NCBI RefSeq assembly: GCF_900240285.1
Contig: NZ_OESS01000003.1
Coordinates: 868,001-932,000, forward strand
DNA length: 64,000 bases
Reading direction: 5' to 3'
Source of the DNA: Halobacillus sp. Marseille-P3879
GTDB lineage: Bacteria > Bacillota > Bacilli > Bacillales > Halobacillaceae
Of the stretch, positions 8,200 through 17,131 are shown piece after piece (within the stretch, counting starts at the first letter, position 1; every line of letters begins with the position of its first letter). A model generated the notes under the pieces. It ran no database searches. It saw only the letters and a list, made by a program, of their open reading frames with translations, and was not told the origin of the DNA. The translations under genes and the position numbers were made by a program.

Positions 8200-9420
8200 T
8201 TATTCAGAAACTCTCTTTTCGGTCTTGTTAATGATGGAAGTACCAACCAGATCTCCAGTTACATTTAATGCTGTAGCTCCCATCCCCACGAGCACGTCAA
8301 CAGCAGTTAATAAGGCTACAGCTTCCATTGGGAGTCCCACTTGAGCAAAGACAGTGGCGATCATTATAATCCCGGCTCCCGGCACACCGGCCGTACCTAC
8401 AGAAGCGAGAGTACCAACGATGACAACCTGCAGTACAGCAGCAAAACTCAATGGTTCGTTTATAACATTAGCTGCGAATACAGCGGATACAGCGATTCGG
8501 ATCGCCGCTCCATCCATATTAATGGTGGCTCCTAACGGCAGACTAAATCCATACAAGCTTTTCTTTAATCCTAAATTATGGGCTGCATTTAGTGTCAGTG
8601 GCAGAGTACCTGAACTGCTCTGGGTAACAAAGGCTGTAACCATGGGCGTACGGGCTTCTTTAAAAAATGATAATGGTTCTACTTTACTGAAGTATAATAT
8701 AACTATATAAATCGCAAGCTGTACCAAAATGGCAATATAAAGAACACCAATAAACTTACCAAGCTCCGTTAAAGTATTCATCCCCTGGCTGCCTACCACA
8801 TTGGCAACAATGGCAAAGATGCCAATCGGAACATATTGCAGAATTCCTTTCATCACAGTAAGCGTCGCTTCATTTAAAGCATCAACACCCTGGAAGAGTT
8901 TTTCCCCGGCTTTATGATAGTCTATTGTAGAACGCAGATATGATATGGCTATCCCGAAAGCAAGAGCTGTAAAAATAATTCCCAGTAAATTTAGTTCTGA
9001 AAAGGCAGTAATTATATTATCCGGAACGATACTCATCAGTACTTCAATTACGCCTGGGTTATCTGGTGTGTCAAAGCTTTCGTCTCCACTTAACGACGCC
9101 CCCGTACCAGGGTTAAACAGACTGGCTATCGCTACTCCGACTAGAATAGCTAAAGCAGAGGTCGCTAAATAATATAGAAATACTTTTCCTCCCATACGTC
9201 CCAGACTTCCTATATTTGTTTGATTGACTCCAACAATTAAAGTGAAAAGAATAAGAGGAAGAATAATAAATTGTAATAAACGAAGTAATAAATCACCCAA
9301 AGGCTGTAGAACTTCTGCACCATCTCCAAATACCAATCCGACAATGATACCAAGTCCAAGCGCAGCCGTTATCTTTTTGATTAAAGACACATCGGAATAG
9401 GCTTTCAGAAATTTCTTCAT
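8200..9420 (-). CDS. Dicarboxylate/amino acid:cation symporter (DAACS family)
   Basis: 406 residues, membrane protein with 8 helices plus re-entrant loops. Family hallmarks: the serine-rich hairpin TQSSSGTLPLTLNAA, the NMDGAAI motif, and a late GVPGAGIIMIA segment. It resembles Na+/H+-coupled glutamate/aspartate or C4-dicarboxylate carriers (GltP/GltT/DctA group). Ribosome site GGAGGCATTGAA lies ahead of the ATG. Exact substrate cannot be told from sequence. A single-gene unit ending at a two-way terminator. Confidence 0.93.
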   Translation of the reverse strand: MKKFLKAYSDVSLIKKITAALGLGIIVGLVFGDGAEVLQPLGDLLLRLLQFIILPLILFTLIVGVNQTNIGSLGRMGGKVFLYYLATSALAILVGVAIASLFNPGTGASLSGDESFDTPDNPGVIEVLMSIVPDNIITAFSELNLLGIIFTALAFGIAISYLRSTIDYHKAGEKLFQGVDALNEATLTVMKGILQYVPIGIFAIVANVVGSQGMNTLTELGKFIGVLYIAILVQLAIYIVILYFSKVEPLSFFKEARTPMVTAFVTQSSSGTLPLTLNAAHNLGLKKSLYGFSLPLGATINMDGAAIRIAVSAVFAANVINEPLSFAAVLQVVIVGTLASVGTAGVPGAGIIMIATVFAQVGLPMEAVALLTAVDVLVGMGATALNVTGDLVGTSIINKTEKRVSE

Positions 9421-9637
9421 TTCAATGCCTCCTTTTACTTTATAATCCTTATCGTTTTACTCCGAATTTGAATTTATCACTCTACACGATTACCAGATCC
9501 TTGTCAATTGTATGCTCTTTTCTACAAATGTTCCCGATTTGCAAGTTATTAGACATATTAGCTGGGGTGACATTTTATATGACTTTTATCGGCGTGGTAT
9601 AGTACGATAAAGATAATAAAGAAAGGGGTGGCCGGCT

Positions 9638-10009
9638 ATGTATGAAGGTTTACATCATGTATCGATCATTGTAACGGATATTGAACGAGCGAAGCATTTT
9701 TATGGAGAAATTCTAGGGTTTGAAGAAAGTAAAGAAAGACCCGATTTTGGTTTTCCAGGTGCATGGTATCAGGTGGGTACGACTCAAATTCACTTAATTG
9801 TCCATGAAGAGGGCGGTACGCTGCGGGGAACCACAGAAATTGATAGTCGTGACGGGCATTTTGCTGTCAGAGCAGAGGACATAGACAAAGTCATTGAGAA
9901 TCTGGAAAAGCACAATGTAGAATTTGTCAATAAGCCGCATAATAAAACAGAGTGGCACCAGGTGTTTATCAGTGACCCGGATGGTAATTTGATTGAATTT
10001 AATAAATAA
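9638..10009 (+). CDS. VOC (glyoxalase/bleomycin-resistance fold) protein
   Basis: 123 residues forming one VOC module with two beta-alpha-beta-beta-beta units: LHHVSIIVTDIERAKHFYGEILGF at the start and FISDPDGNLIEF at the end. Candidate metal ligands are the first His, the mid-chain His/Glu and the last Glu, as in glyoxalase I-like enzymes. AAAGGGGTGG supports the start. The fold supports many activities (glyoxalase, dioxygenase, thiol transferase), so the reaction is unknown. Confidence 0.85.
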   Translation: MYEGLHHVSIIVTDIERAKHFYGEILGFEESKERPDFGFPGAWYQVGTTQIHLIVHEEGGTLRGTTEIDSRDGHFAVRAEDIDKVIENLEKHNVEFVNKPHNKTEWHQVFISDPDGNLIEFNK

Positions 10010-10042
10010 AGCTCTCGAGTTCCCCAAAAAGGAGGAATGACC

Positions 10043-10678
10043 TTGGATGCATTTATTCGAAGTGATCAATTTAATTTCATAAAAAGTCAGACCTACCACT
10101 TAATCAACGGACATTCTACTGTAAACGATACGGGAGTCATACAGGCGCTTAAATCTGTTTCTAAAGAAAAAGTACTTGCTGTATTTAAAGAACTATCCGA
10201 TTCTCAATCAGAAATGGTGAAGCAGGTGACAGAGATTAAGGATCAGGCAGATGCCGTCCTTGTTCTTTCACAGCTGAAACACTATGTCATTCCATTTCCG
10301 GAGATACCCGAAAACAGGATGAAGGAATTATTCCCAAAAGTGAAAAAACTGAAAATTCCTGTTCTTAAAGATATTGACCGACGTGACCTTTCTTATCTTG
10401 GCTGGGATGATATGAGCGCGCATAGGAAGTTTATCATATTTCCAGAAGCCGGGCGTTTATCAGGGGTGGCCGGCGATTTTATGAAATCTAATACCAAAGG
10501 GATCTGTTCCATCTGCAATGAATATGAAAAGGTAGGAATGTTTACTACTACGATTAAAGATTCCGAACAGCATACTATTAAACGAGGCAATTATATTTGT
10601 CAGGACAGCATGACATGTAATCAAAAGATGACTTCATTGGATCCTTTGGAAGAGTTTATGAATCGGTTAAGAGCTTAA
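10043..10678 (+). CDS. FusB-like elongation factor G-binding protein
   Basis: About 211 residues. An N-terminal helical domain is followed by a C-terminal zinc-binding module with CSIC and CQDSMTC pairs (CxxC and Cx5C), the arrangement of FusB/FusC proteins that bind EF-G and rescue it from fusidic acid. The chromosomal Bacillus homologue binds EF-G, but a native role is less clear. The ATG at 10037 is only one base after GGAGG, so the TTG at 10043 (7-base spacing) is the better start. Flanked by a VOC gene and a small coiled-coil gene on the same strand. Confidence 0.85.
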   Translation: MDAFIRSDQFNFIKSQTYHLINGHSTVNDTGVIQALKSVSKEKVLAVFKELSDSQSEMVKQVTEIKDQADAVLVLSQLKHYVIPFPEIPENRMKELFPKVKKLKIPVLKDIDRRDLSYLGWDDMSAHRKFIIFPEAGRLSGVAGDFMKSNTKGICSICNEYEKVGMFTTTIKDSEQHTIKRGNYICQDSMTCNQKMTSLDPLEEFMNRLRA

Positions 10679-10755
10679 CTTTTCACGCACATTCTTTTGT
10701 CACTCCATTCTTACAGGCATAAGATAAAGCAGAACCTATAAAAGAAGGGGATCTA

Positions 10756-11064
10756 ATGAGTGCTTTTTACGAAAATGGCAGGGATGGAAACAACAATCTC
10801 AAGAATGAATTTTATCAAAACAATTTTGCCGATCTACTCCAATTTTTCGGGCAATGGCTGGTAACAGCAGGGGATGCTATTACCCTTGCAGGCCAATCCA
10901 TCGCATTAGCCCAGGCAAAACAAGAGGAACTTCTCGACCAGCAAGAAGAAGAACAGGAGAAAAGTGAGCAGCAGAAAATGCAGCGGCAAATAGAGGAGCT
11001 CCAAAATCAAATAAAGCAGTTACAGGAACAGTACGATAGGGAACCTTCCCGCCAGCGGTATTAA
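10756..11064 (+). CDS. Hypothetical protein with C-terminal coiled coil
   Basis: 102 residues. The first half contains an amphipathic/hydrophobic stretch (FADLLQFFGQWLVTAGDAIT). The second half is Gln/Glu/Lys rich with heptad-like spacing (residues about 55-95), a predicted coiled coil. AGAAGGGGATCTA precedes the ATG and a clear terminator follows. No family recognised. It could be a peripheral scaffold or spore-associated protein; that is a guess from composition only. Confidence 0.7.
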   Translation: MSAFYENGRDGNNNLKNEFYQNNFADLLQFFGQWLVTAGDAITLAGQSIALAQAKQEELLDQQEEEQEKSEQQKMQRQIEELQNQIKQLQEQYDREPSRQRY

Positions 11065-11094
11065 TTCCTGGTTTATATATTTTTACAGACAGGT

Positions 11095-11124
11095 AAAGGC
11101 TTTCCGAAATGGAAAAGCCTTTTT
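11095..11124 (+). terminator. Terminator after the coiled-coil gene
   Basis: AAAGGCTTTCC pairs with GGAAAAGCCTTTTT around a short loop. The same hairpin can also end transcription from the minus-strand hydrolase gene. Confidence 0.8.
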
Positions 11125-11141
11125 ACGTAGAATAAAAAATT

Positions 11142-12077
11142 TCATCGGGCTAAAAAATCCCCAATTTTTTGAAAGACAGTCTCTCGAATATGAGGGAATC
11201 CGTTAATTAATTCATGAGGTCCTTCATCCACAAGAACAATAGAAGCATTTGGAAACCTTTTATTAATAAAGGAGACGTTGTATTCCCATGCTACTGTATC
11301 ATCTTTGTTCCCCTGGATGACAAGTATTTCCTCCCCGAGTGGAGGATAGCATGGAATTGATTTGTTCCAGTCCATCAACGCTTTAAGCCAGCTTAAGGGG
11401 ATGGCTTTTGGTTGAAGGGGGTCCTTTTTTAGAAAAGCAACGTATTCTTTACTCAACGCTCTTTTTTTAATTTGTCTTCTCACTTTTTTAATAAAAGGGA
11501 TCAGCTTCACAAGCCTGTAGGCTATATTTGTTAAATGCCAGTGATTTGAACGGACAAGCGGGGCAAGTAAAATAATTTTATCAAAGGGATGAGTACGGTG
11601 TTTTAATAAATAATCAATTATAATGGCTCCGCCTGTACTGTGACCGATGACGAAAAATGGATCAGGCATTTCTGCTTTTACCTTTTCCATCAGCTTCTCC
11701 AAAGTGGTCACATAATCGGCAAAGCATGATATGGAAGCGCGCTCTCCATTTGATAATCCGTGCCCCTGCAGGTCATAACTGATTACTCGGTATTGAAGAT
11801 CTGTTAAATGTTTAATGATTTTATTTAAATGCCCCACATGATTAAGGTATCCGTGCAAAAGGAAAACCGTTGCTTTCGTTTGTTCAGGTGTGAAAATTTG
11901 GACGGAAATTTCCGTTTCGTGAATTACGAGTTTTCCTAAGTTGAACTCTACCTCTTTAAAATCGAGACCGTAAAATTTTAAGTAAGCTGCAATCTCATCA
12001 TTTATTTCGATGGGATGATCAAAATCCAACTCATGTCCCAGGTTTGTTAAATTATTTATAATCTTATCTATACTCAT
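11142..12077 (-). CDS. Alpha/beta hydrolase, lysophospholipase/monoacylglycerol lipase type
   Basis: 311 residues. Oxyanion segment FLLHGYLNHVGH, nucleophile elbow GHSTGG (Ser near residue 145), acid QGNKDDTV and a late His in DEGPHELING complete the serine-hydrolase triad. These are the hallmarks of the Hydrolase_4 (serine aminopeptidase S33) group that includes monoacylglycerol lipases and lysophospholipases. No signal peptide, so cytoplasmic. Divergent from the oxidoreductase gene; a single-gene unit. Confidence 0.88.
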   Translation of the reverse strand: MSIDKIINNLTNLGHELDFDHPIEINDEIAAYLKFYGLDFKEVEFNLGKLVIHETEISVQIFTPEQTKATVFLLHGYLNHVGHLNKIIKHLTDLQYRVISYDLQGHGLSNGERASISCFADYVTTLEKLMEKVKAEMPDPFFVIGHSTGGAIIIDYLLKHRTHPFDKIILLAPLVRSNHWHLTNIAYRLVKLIPFIKKVRRQIKKRALSKEYVAFLKKDPLQPKAIPLSWLKALMDWNKSIPCYPPLGEEILVIQGNKDDTVAWEYNVSFINKRFPNASIVLVDEGPHELINGFPHIRETVFQKIGDFLAR

Positions 12078-12202
12078 GTGAGCAACTCCTACTCAGTGTG
12101 TATTTCTATTATTAACGAACATCGAAGAACTATTTCTTCATTAGTAAATTGTTTCGAAGAGGGAAACGTAAAGGAAATTATGAAGAAATGGGGCAGCTGA
12201 CG

Positions 12203-13096
12203 ATGATTTATGACTGTATAATTATAGGCGGAGGAGTTGCAGGTCTGCAGGCTTCTATCCAGCTTGGAAGATATATGAGAAAAGTGGCAGTAATTGATGC
12301 AGAGGAAGGGCGGTCCACTCTTTGTCAAAAATATAACAACATCCTTGGGTTTCCGCACGGTGTCAGCGGGCATACATTACGTCAAGCTGGTGAAGAGCAT
12401 GCCAGGCGGCTTGGGGTGCATTTTTACAATGATGCCGTCCGTCATCTACATAAAAATGGAGCCACGTTCGAAGCTTGCGGCCAGCTCAATATTAAAGGAA
12501 GAAAGGTATTATTGGCAACAGGAGTAAAAGACCATATTCCAACTATTAAAGGTGTGGAACCCTGCCTGGGTCTTTCCATTTATGTATGTCCAGATTGTGA
12601 CGGATATGAAATCAAAGGTAAAAAAACAGTAGTCATGGGGTCAGGAGATACAGGGGCTGCGCTTGCTGTAATTCTGACATACTGGAGCTCCAGGATTACA
12701 TTTATCAACCATGATCAAAAACCGCTATCTAAGAAAATGCTGGAGAAATTACAGGCCAGCCAGGTCGCCCTTAAAGAAACAGAGATCTGTGAAGTTAAAG
12801 AAGAAAATGGACAAATTCAAGCTGTAGAAACTGTGGAAGACGGTATAATAGAAGCTGAGAAGGCTTTCGTAGCTTTTGGCGGGAATATCGTCCGCTCAGA
12901 TCTGGCGGCCCAGCTGGGAGCGCAAGTAAGAGAAAATAAACATTTAATTGTAGACCCTCAAACGAAAATGACCACTGTAGAAGGGCTTTGGGCGGCCGGG
13001 GACGCTGTAGCCCATTCGGAATTAGTGACAGCAGCAATGGGGGAAGCCTCAATCGCTGCATTATGGGTTCATAAATCCTTGTTAAAAGAAGAGTAA
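12203..13096 (+). CDS. FAD/NAD(P)-dependent oxidoreductase, thioredoxin reductase-like
   Basis: About 297 residues. N-terminal FAD motif DCIIIGGGVAGLQAS, a CPDCDG dithiol pair where thioredoxin reductases carry CxxCDG, an NADPH-binding VVMGSGDTG, and a C-terminal LWAAGDAV FAD motif. The layout matches low-molecular-weight thioredoxin reductase-like proteins, but the partner is unknown. The start is uncertain: ATG 12203 fits the family length, while ATG 12188 has a better ribosome site. It precedes a VOC gene by 27 bp on the same strand. Confidence 0.85.
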   Translation: MIYDCIIIGGGVAGLQASIQLGRYMRKVAVIDAEEGRSTLCQKYNNILGFPHGVSGHTLRQAGEEHARRLGVHFYNDAVRHLHKNGATFEACGQLNIKGRKVLLATGVKDHIPTIKGVEPCLGLSIYVCPDCDGYEIKGKKTVVMGSGDTGAALAVILTYWSSRITFINHDQKPLSKKMLEKLQASQVALKETEICEVKEENGQIQAVETVEDGIIEAEKAFVAFGGNIVRSDLAAQLGAQVRENKHLIVDPQTKMTTVEGLWAAGDAVAHSELVTAAMGEASIAALWVHKSLLKEE

Positions 13097-13123
13097 TACT
13101 TCAGTTCGAAGGGAGAATGAGAA

Positions 13124-13519
13124 ATGAAACAACAATTAATGAGAGTGGGGACCACGTACCTTCCAGTGAATAACGTAGAAAAATCTGCTCACTGGTATAG
13201 TGATAAATTAGGGGCGCATTTGACTTATATGGATGAACATAAAGCCATTGTGAATATGGCCGGTCAAAGTTTTTTTCTCGTTAAAGCAAAACAAGGAGAG
13301 ACGTCTAATTTTACAGATGTTAATGGCAGACGTTGTTTTGCTATTACATTTGAAGTAGAAGGAGAAGAGTCATTACTAAAAATTCGTCAGCAATTTATTA
13401 ATAACAGAGTTCAAGTAGGCGAAGTTGAAGACCGTGGGCATGCGGGACGCAATTTTGTATTCTACGATTTAAATGGCAATCAGTTTGATGTTTGGAGTGA
13501 ATTAAGCAACAATGGCTGA
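13124..13519 (+). CDS. VOC family protein
   Basis: 131 residues, one VOC domain: RVGTTYLPVNNVEKSAHWYSDKLGAHL at the N-terminus and NFVFYDLNGNQFDVW at the end. AGGGAGAATGAG precedes the ATG. The stop overlaps the next gene (GntR regulator) by 8 bp, so the two are translationally coupled, which suggests a link with the regulated pathway downstream. Activity unknown. Confidence 0.82.
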   Translation: MKQQLMRVGTTYLPVNNVEKSAHWYSDKLGAHLTYMDEHKAIVNMAGQSFFLVKAKQGETSNFTDVNGRRCFAITFEVEGEESLLKIRQQFINNRVQVGEVEDRGHAGRNFVFYDLNGNQFDVWSELSNNG

Positions 13520-14222
13520 TAACCAAAAGAAGCTGCCTTTATATACACAAATAAAAAATAAGATGGTTAGAAATATCAAGGAAGGAAAGTGGAATGAGGG
13601 AGAAACGATTCCTTCTGAAAGCCAGCTGATGGAATACTATAACGTGAGCCGTACAACGATTAGACAGGCCGTTCGCGAGCTTGTTCAGGCAGGAATTCTA
13701 GAAACACGAAGAGGCGCTCCTACCAAAGTACGGCTGCGTCCGAAAGTCGATATGAATAATCCTGGAATTATCCATCATGAACAAGGTCATAACTTGACGG
13801 TAAAGGTTCTTCGAGCTGAGGATACTAACCGTCACTACTTTGCTGCGCGGCAGCTAAAGCGTCCTGACGAGGAAGAATTATTCTCCTTAGATAGACTGCG
13901 CTTTGCTGATGATCGACCGATAGCTATACAACAAATGTATTTACCAGCGGAGATCGGAGAAAAGATAAAAGATACAACAGGTACAGATTTTGATCTTTTT
14001 CCTCACCTCGGTCGTTTCAATATTCATTATACGACGATTAAAGAAAATGTATCCGCATGTAATGCGACGCGTTACGAAGCTGATTTATTAGGAATTTCAC
14101 CAGGGGAAGCATTAATTGTTATCGAACGGGTAACATTTGGGCTCGACTATCTCCCAATGGAATACAGCAGAACAAAATATCTTCCTGCCTCTTTTCAATA
14201 CAAAATTGAAATAGGAAACTAA
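13512..14222 (+). CDS. GntR-family regulator, HutC subfamily (UTRA domain)
   Basis: 236 residues. N-terminal winged helix with the GntR pattern LYTQIKNKMVRNIKEGKW...IPSESQLMEYYNVSRTTIRQAV, and a C-terminal UTRA ligand-binding domain (about residues 85-232) ending in RTKYLPASFQYKIEI. HutC-type repressors release DNA when a small pathway molecule binds. It lies 79 bp upstream of the M24 gene, and a palindrome in that gap (14262-14276) is a plausible operator, so it probably controls the following metabolic genes. Confidence 0.9.
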   Translation: MADNQKKLPLYTQIKNKMVRNIKEGKWNEGETIPSESQLMEYYNVSRTTIRQAVRELVQAGILETRRGAPTKVRLRPKVDMNNPGIIHHEQGHNLTVKVLRAEDTNRHYFAARQLKRPDEEELFSLDRLRFADDRPIAIQQMYLPAEIGEKIKDTTGTDFDLFPHLGRFNIHYTTIKENVSACNATRYEADLLGISPGEALIVIERVTFGLDYLPMEYSRTKYLPASFQYKIEIGN

Positions 14223-14261
14223 CTTGCTTTACCTTATTGTAACAAGTTTTCACTTATAGTA

Positions 14262-14276
14262 ACATGTTATACATGT
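14262..14276. promoter_or_regulatory. Candidate GntR operator
   Basis: ACATGTTATACATGT is a perfect 5+5 palindrome around TTATA, overlapping a probable -10 (TATACA) ahead of the M24 gene and right after the GntR gene. Position and symmetry fit an autoregulated operator; the assignment is inferred. Confidence 0.5.
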
Positions 14277-14301
14277 ACGATATTAACAAGGGGGAACGAT
14301 T

Positions 14302-15516
14302 ATGAGCAAGTTACAAAGTATCCGCCACGATAAAACACAGATCGACCTTGTACGTATGCGTCAGTACAGGTTAGGAAGAGTGAGAGAGCAATTGAAGAGA
14401 CTAGGATATGGCGGCATTGTTATTTTTGATCCTGTTAATCTTCGGTATGCAACAGGCAGCAGGAACATGCAAGTATTTATGCTGCGTAATCCAGCACGGT
14501 ATGCCTTTATTCCTGTAGAGGGACCGGTTACGTTGTTTGATTTCCCAAACTGCGAACATTTGTCAGATGGGATCGAAACTATAGATGAAGTCCGGCCGGC
14601 AATTACATTGTCCTACGTAGCTTCTGGTGATCATTTGTATGACAATGCCAAGCAATGGGCACGGGAAATAGAGGATCTGATGAAACAGCTTGCAGGAAAC
14701 AATAAGAAGCTGGCGGTTGACTACATTCCTTCGGTAGGTGCGGTCGAGTTGGCAAAACTGGGAATAGAAGTAATGGACGGTCAGGAACCGATTGAGCATG
14801 CCCGCAGCATTAAAAATAAACAGGAGCTCGAAGCGATGAAAATATCTGTCCGTACGGCGGAAGAAGGTATGATTCGCATGCAGGAAGCCTTAGAACCTGG
14901 AATTACTGAAAATGAGCTTTGGTCCTATCTTCATCAAACCAACATTGCTCAAGGAGGCGACTATGTAGAAACAAGGCTTTTAAGCTCAGGAACCAGGACA
15001 AATCCATGGTTTCAAGAGTGTAGTGACAAAGTCATTAATGAAGGGGAATTAGTAGCTTTTGACACTGACATGAATGGACCATTCGGTTATTTTACTGACA
15101 TAAGCCGTACATTTTATTGTGGAATGAGCGAGCCTTCAGATGAACAGAAAAGGTTATATCAAACAGCCTTTGAACAAGTTCAATATAATATTGAACTTTT
15201 GCAACCTGGAATGACATTTAGAGAATATGCAGAGAAAAGCTGGAAGATTCCTGAAGAGTTCTTTCCTAACCGTTATTTTACAGTAGCGCACGGAACAGGG
15301 CTTAGTGGTGAGTATCCATATATTGTGTATCCCCAGGATTTCGAAGAAAAAGGATATGATGGGGTGATTGAGGAAAATATGGTGCTTTCTGTAGAAAGTT
15401 ATATAGGTTCCCCTGGTGGCAGTGAAGGAGTAAAGCTTGAGGAGCAGCTTCTTGTTACTAAAGACGGAGTCGAGAACTTTTCTGATTTTCCTTTTGAACC
15501 AAGACTTCTTAAATAG
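14302..15516 (+). CDS. M24 metallopeptidase-fold enzyme, DddP-like
   Basis: 404 residues: N-terminal creatinase-like domain (with IFDPVNLRYATGSRNMQVF) and C-terminal pita-bread domain. Probable metal ligands are D254, D256, D266, H330, E365 and E380. As I recall the DMSP lyase DddP, its ligands are D295, D297, D307, H371, E406 and E421, an identical spacing with a constant offset of 41. However, the position matching the proposed DddP catalytic Asp (D377) is Gly336 here. So it is a DddP-clade protein whose lyase activity is doubtful; an Xaa-Pro peptidase or other small-molecule hydrolase is possible. GGGGG ribosome site; own terminator downstream. Confidence 0.8.
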   Translation: MSKLQSIRHDKTQIDLVRMRQYRLGRVREQLKRLGYGGIVIFDPVNLRYATGSRNMQVFMLRNPARYAFIPVEGPVTLFDFPNCEHLSDGIETIDEVRPAITLSYVASGDHLYDNAKQWAREIEDLMKQLAGNNKKLAVDYIPSVGAVELAKLGIEVMDGQEPIEHARSIKNKQELEAMKISVRTAEEGMIRMQEALEPGITENELWSYLHQTNIAQGGDYVETRLLSSGTRTNPWFQECSDKVINEGELVAFDTDMNGPFGYFTDISRTFYCGMSEPSDEQKRLYQTAFEQVQYNIELLQPGMTFREYAEKSWKIPEEFFPNRYFTVAHGTGLSGEYPYIVYPQDFEEKGYDGVIEENMVLSVESYIGSPGGSEGVKLEEQLLVTKDGVENFSDFPFEPRLLK

Positions 15517-15542
15517 AAAAAGAGAGCTGTTAAGAATTCCTT

Positions 15543-15582
15543 AGACTGTCGTAACTTTCACGACAGTCTTATTAGTTTTTTA
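15543..15582 (+). terminator. Terminator after the M24 gene
   Basis: AGACTGTCG pairs with CGACAGTCT around TAACTTTCA-type loop sequence, followed by a T-rich tract. Confidence 0.8.
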
Positions 15583-15677
15583 ACCAGAGAGTTTAGGTTG
15601 GTACCTAAATTCAAGCTCAAGCTGCCTTTGAGTGTTAGGTGTATGAGTACCCCGTTCACGACCCTCTATTCATTGTG

Positions 15678-15725
15678 TTGTAATTTTCCGATAATTAAGT
15701 ATAATTCTAATCACCAGAGGATTAG
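15678..15725 (+). promoter_or_regulatory. Promoter and dyad upstream of the FAD-linked oxidase gene
   Basis: TTGTAA (15678-15683) and TATAAT (15700-15705) are 16 bp apart, a sigma-A type promoter. Directly downstream, CTAATC (15707-15712) and GATTAG (15720-15725) form a dyad over the expected start of transcription, a possible operator. Confidence 0.55.
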
Positions 15726-15742
15726 ACAAAGGAGAATTACAT

Positions 15743-17131
15743 ATGAACAAAACGGAAAGTCTTTATGAAGAACTAAGAAACTCACTTAAAGAACATCAGG
15801 TATCCAGGAATGAAACATTACGTGAACAACATAGTCATGATGAATCCTACCATAAACCGAGTCCGCCTGATCTAGTAACTTTTCCTGAAAGCAGCCATGA
15901 CGTAGAAATTATTGTGAAGATTGCAAACGCTTACGAAGTTCCTGTGACACCTTATGGTCTTGGGACAAGCCTTGAGGGGCACGTCATCCCCTATCATCAA
16001 GGAATAACGATTGATTTCTCAGAGATGAATCAAGTACTTGAAGTCCGGGAAAGCGACTTTCTCGTTAAAGTGCAGCCCGGTGTAACCCGATCTCAGTTAA
16101 ATAAGGAGCTTAAAAAATATGGGCTGTTTTTTTCGGTTGACCCGGGAGCCGATGCAACTCTTGGCGGTATGGCAGCGACAAACGCGAGTGGGACTACATC
16201 GGTAAAATATGGAGTAATGAGGGATCAAGTGCGTGATTTAGAAGTGGTGCTTGCTGATGGGAACGTAATTCATACCGGAAACCTTGCCCAAAAGTCGGCA
16301 TCGGGTTATAACTTAAACAGTCTGTTTGTAGGATCAGAGGGTACGCTCGGATGTATCACTGAATTAACCTTAAAGGTATACGGCATTCCTGAACATATTG
16401 TCGCAGCACGAGCTTCTTTTCCTACCGTAGATGATGCAGTCAAAGCGGTGGTATCCGTCTTGCAGGCGGGGGTACCTATTGCCAGAGTAGAACTTGTGGA
16501 TGAGCCTTCTATGAAGCAGGCTAATATTTTCAGCGACACCAGGTACAAGGAACAGCCCACGTTATTTTTAGAGTTTCACGGAAATGAGCCCGGTTTAAAA
16601 CATGATGTTACATTTACAAAGGAAATTGTAGAAGACCATAATTGTGAAGAGATTTATTTTGAAGAAGACAATGCAGCGAGAAATCGGTTATGGGAAGCAA
16701 GACACAATTTAGCCTATGCCTACATTCATGGAAACCCAGGCAAAAAGCTAATGGTGACTGATGTCTGTGTTCCTATTTCAGAGCTCGCAGGAGCAATCAA
16801 GCATGCAAGAGAAGCAATCGATCATCTGAACCTTGATGGAGGGATCCTTGGACACGTAGGTGACGGGAACTATCATATTCTCCTCATGCTGAATATGGAT
16901 GATTCAGAAGAAGTTAACAAAGCAGAACAGTTGAATGAACGAATAGTAGGATATGCTTTAGAAAGGGGAGGCACTTGCACTGGCGAGCATGGAGTAGGTG
17001 TAGGTAAGATGAAATATCAGCAAAAAGAACATGGACACGCCCTCGAGGTTATGAAAAATATAAAAAAAGCACTGGATCCTGATGGACGGCTGAATCCGTA
17101 TAAGCTCGTTCACAACAGGGAGGAGAACTGA
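15743..17131 (+). CDS. FAD-linked 2-hydroxyacid oxidase (D-lactate/glycolate dehydrogenase type)
   Basis: 462 residues. N-terminal FAD_binding_4 domain with PYGLGTSLEGH, the VKVQPGVT segment and GGMAATNASGTTSVKYG. C-terminal FAD-oxidase_C domain with HVGDGNYH and GTCTGEHGVGVGKM. These match GlcD and D-lactate dehydrogenases. The enzyme would oxidise a 2-hydroxy acid and pass electrons to the membrane chain. Its stop overlaps the start of the BASS transporter gene, so an organic-acid uptake-plus-oxidation unit is likely. Substrate unproven. Confidence 0.9.
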   Translation: MNKTESLYEELRNSLKEHQVSRNETLREQHSHDESYHKPSPPDLVTFPESSHDVEIIVKIANAYEVPVTPYGLGTSLEGHVIPYHQGITIDFSEMNQVLEVRESDFLVKVQPGVTRSQLNKELKKYGLFFSVDPGADATLGGMAATNASGTTSVKYGVMRDQVRDLEVVLADGNVIHTGNLAQKSASGYNLNSLFVGSEGTLGCITELTLKVYGIPEHIVAARASFPTVDDAVKAVVSVLQAGVPIARVELVDEPSMKQANIFSDTRYKEQPTLFLEFHGNEPGLKHDVTFTKEIVEDHNCEEIYFEEDNAARNRLWEARHNLAYAYIHGNPGKKLMVTDVCVPISELAGAIKHAREAIDHLNLDGGILGHVGDGNYHILLMLNMDDSEEVNKAEQLNERIVGYALERGGTCTGEHGVGVGKMKYQQKEHGHALEVMKNIKKALDPDGRLNPYKLVHNREEN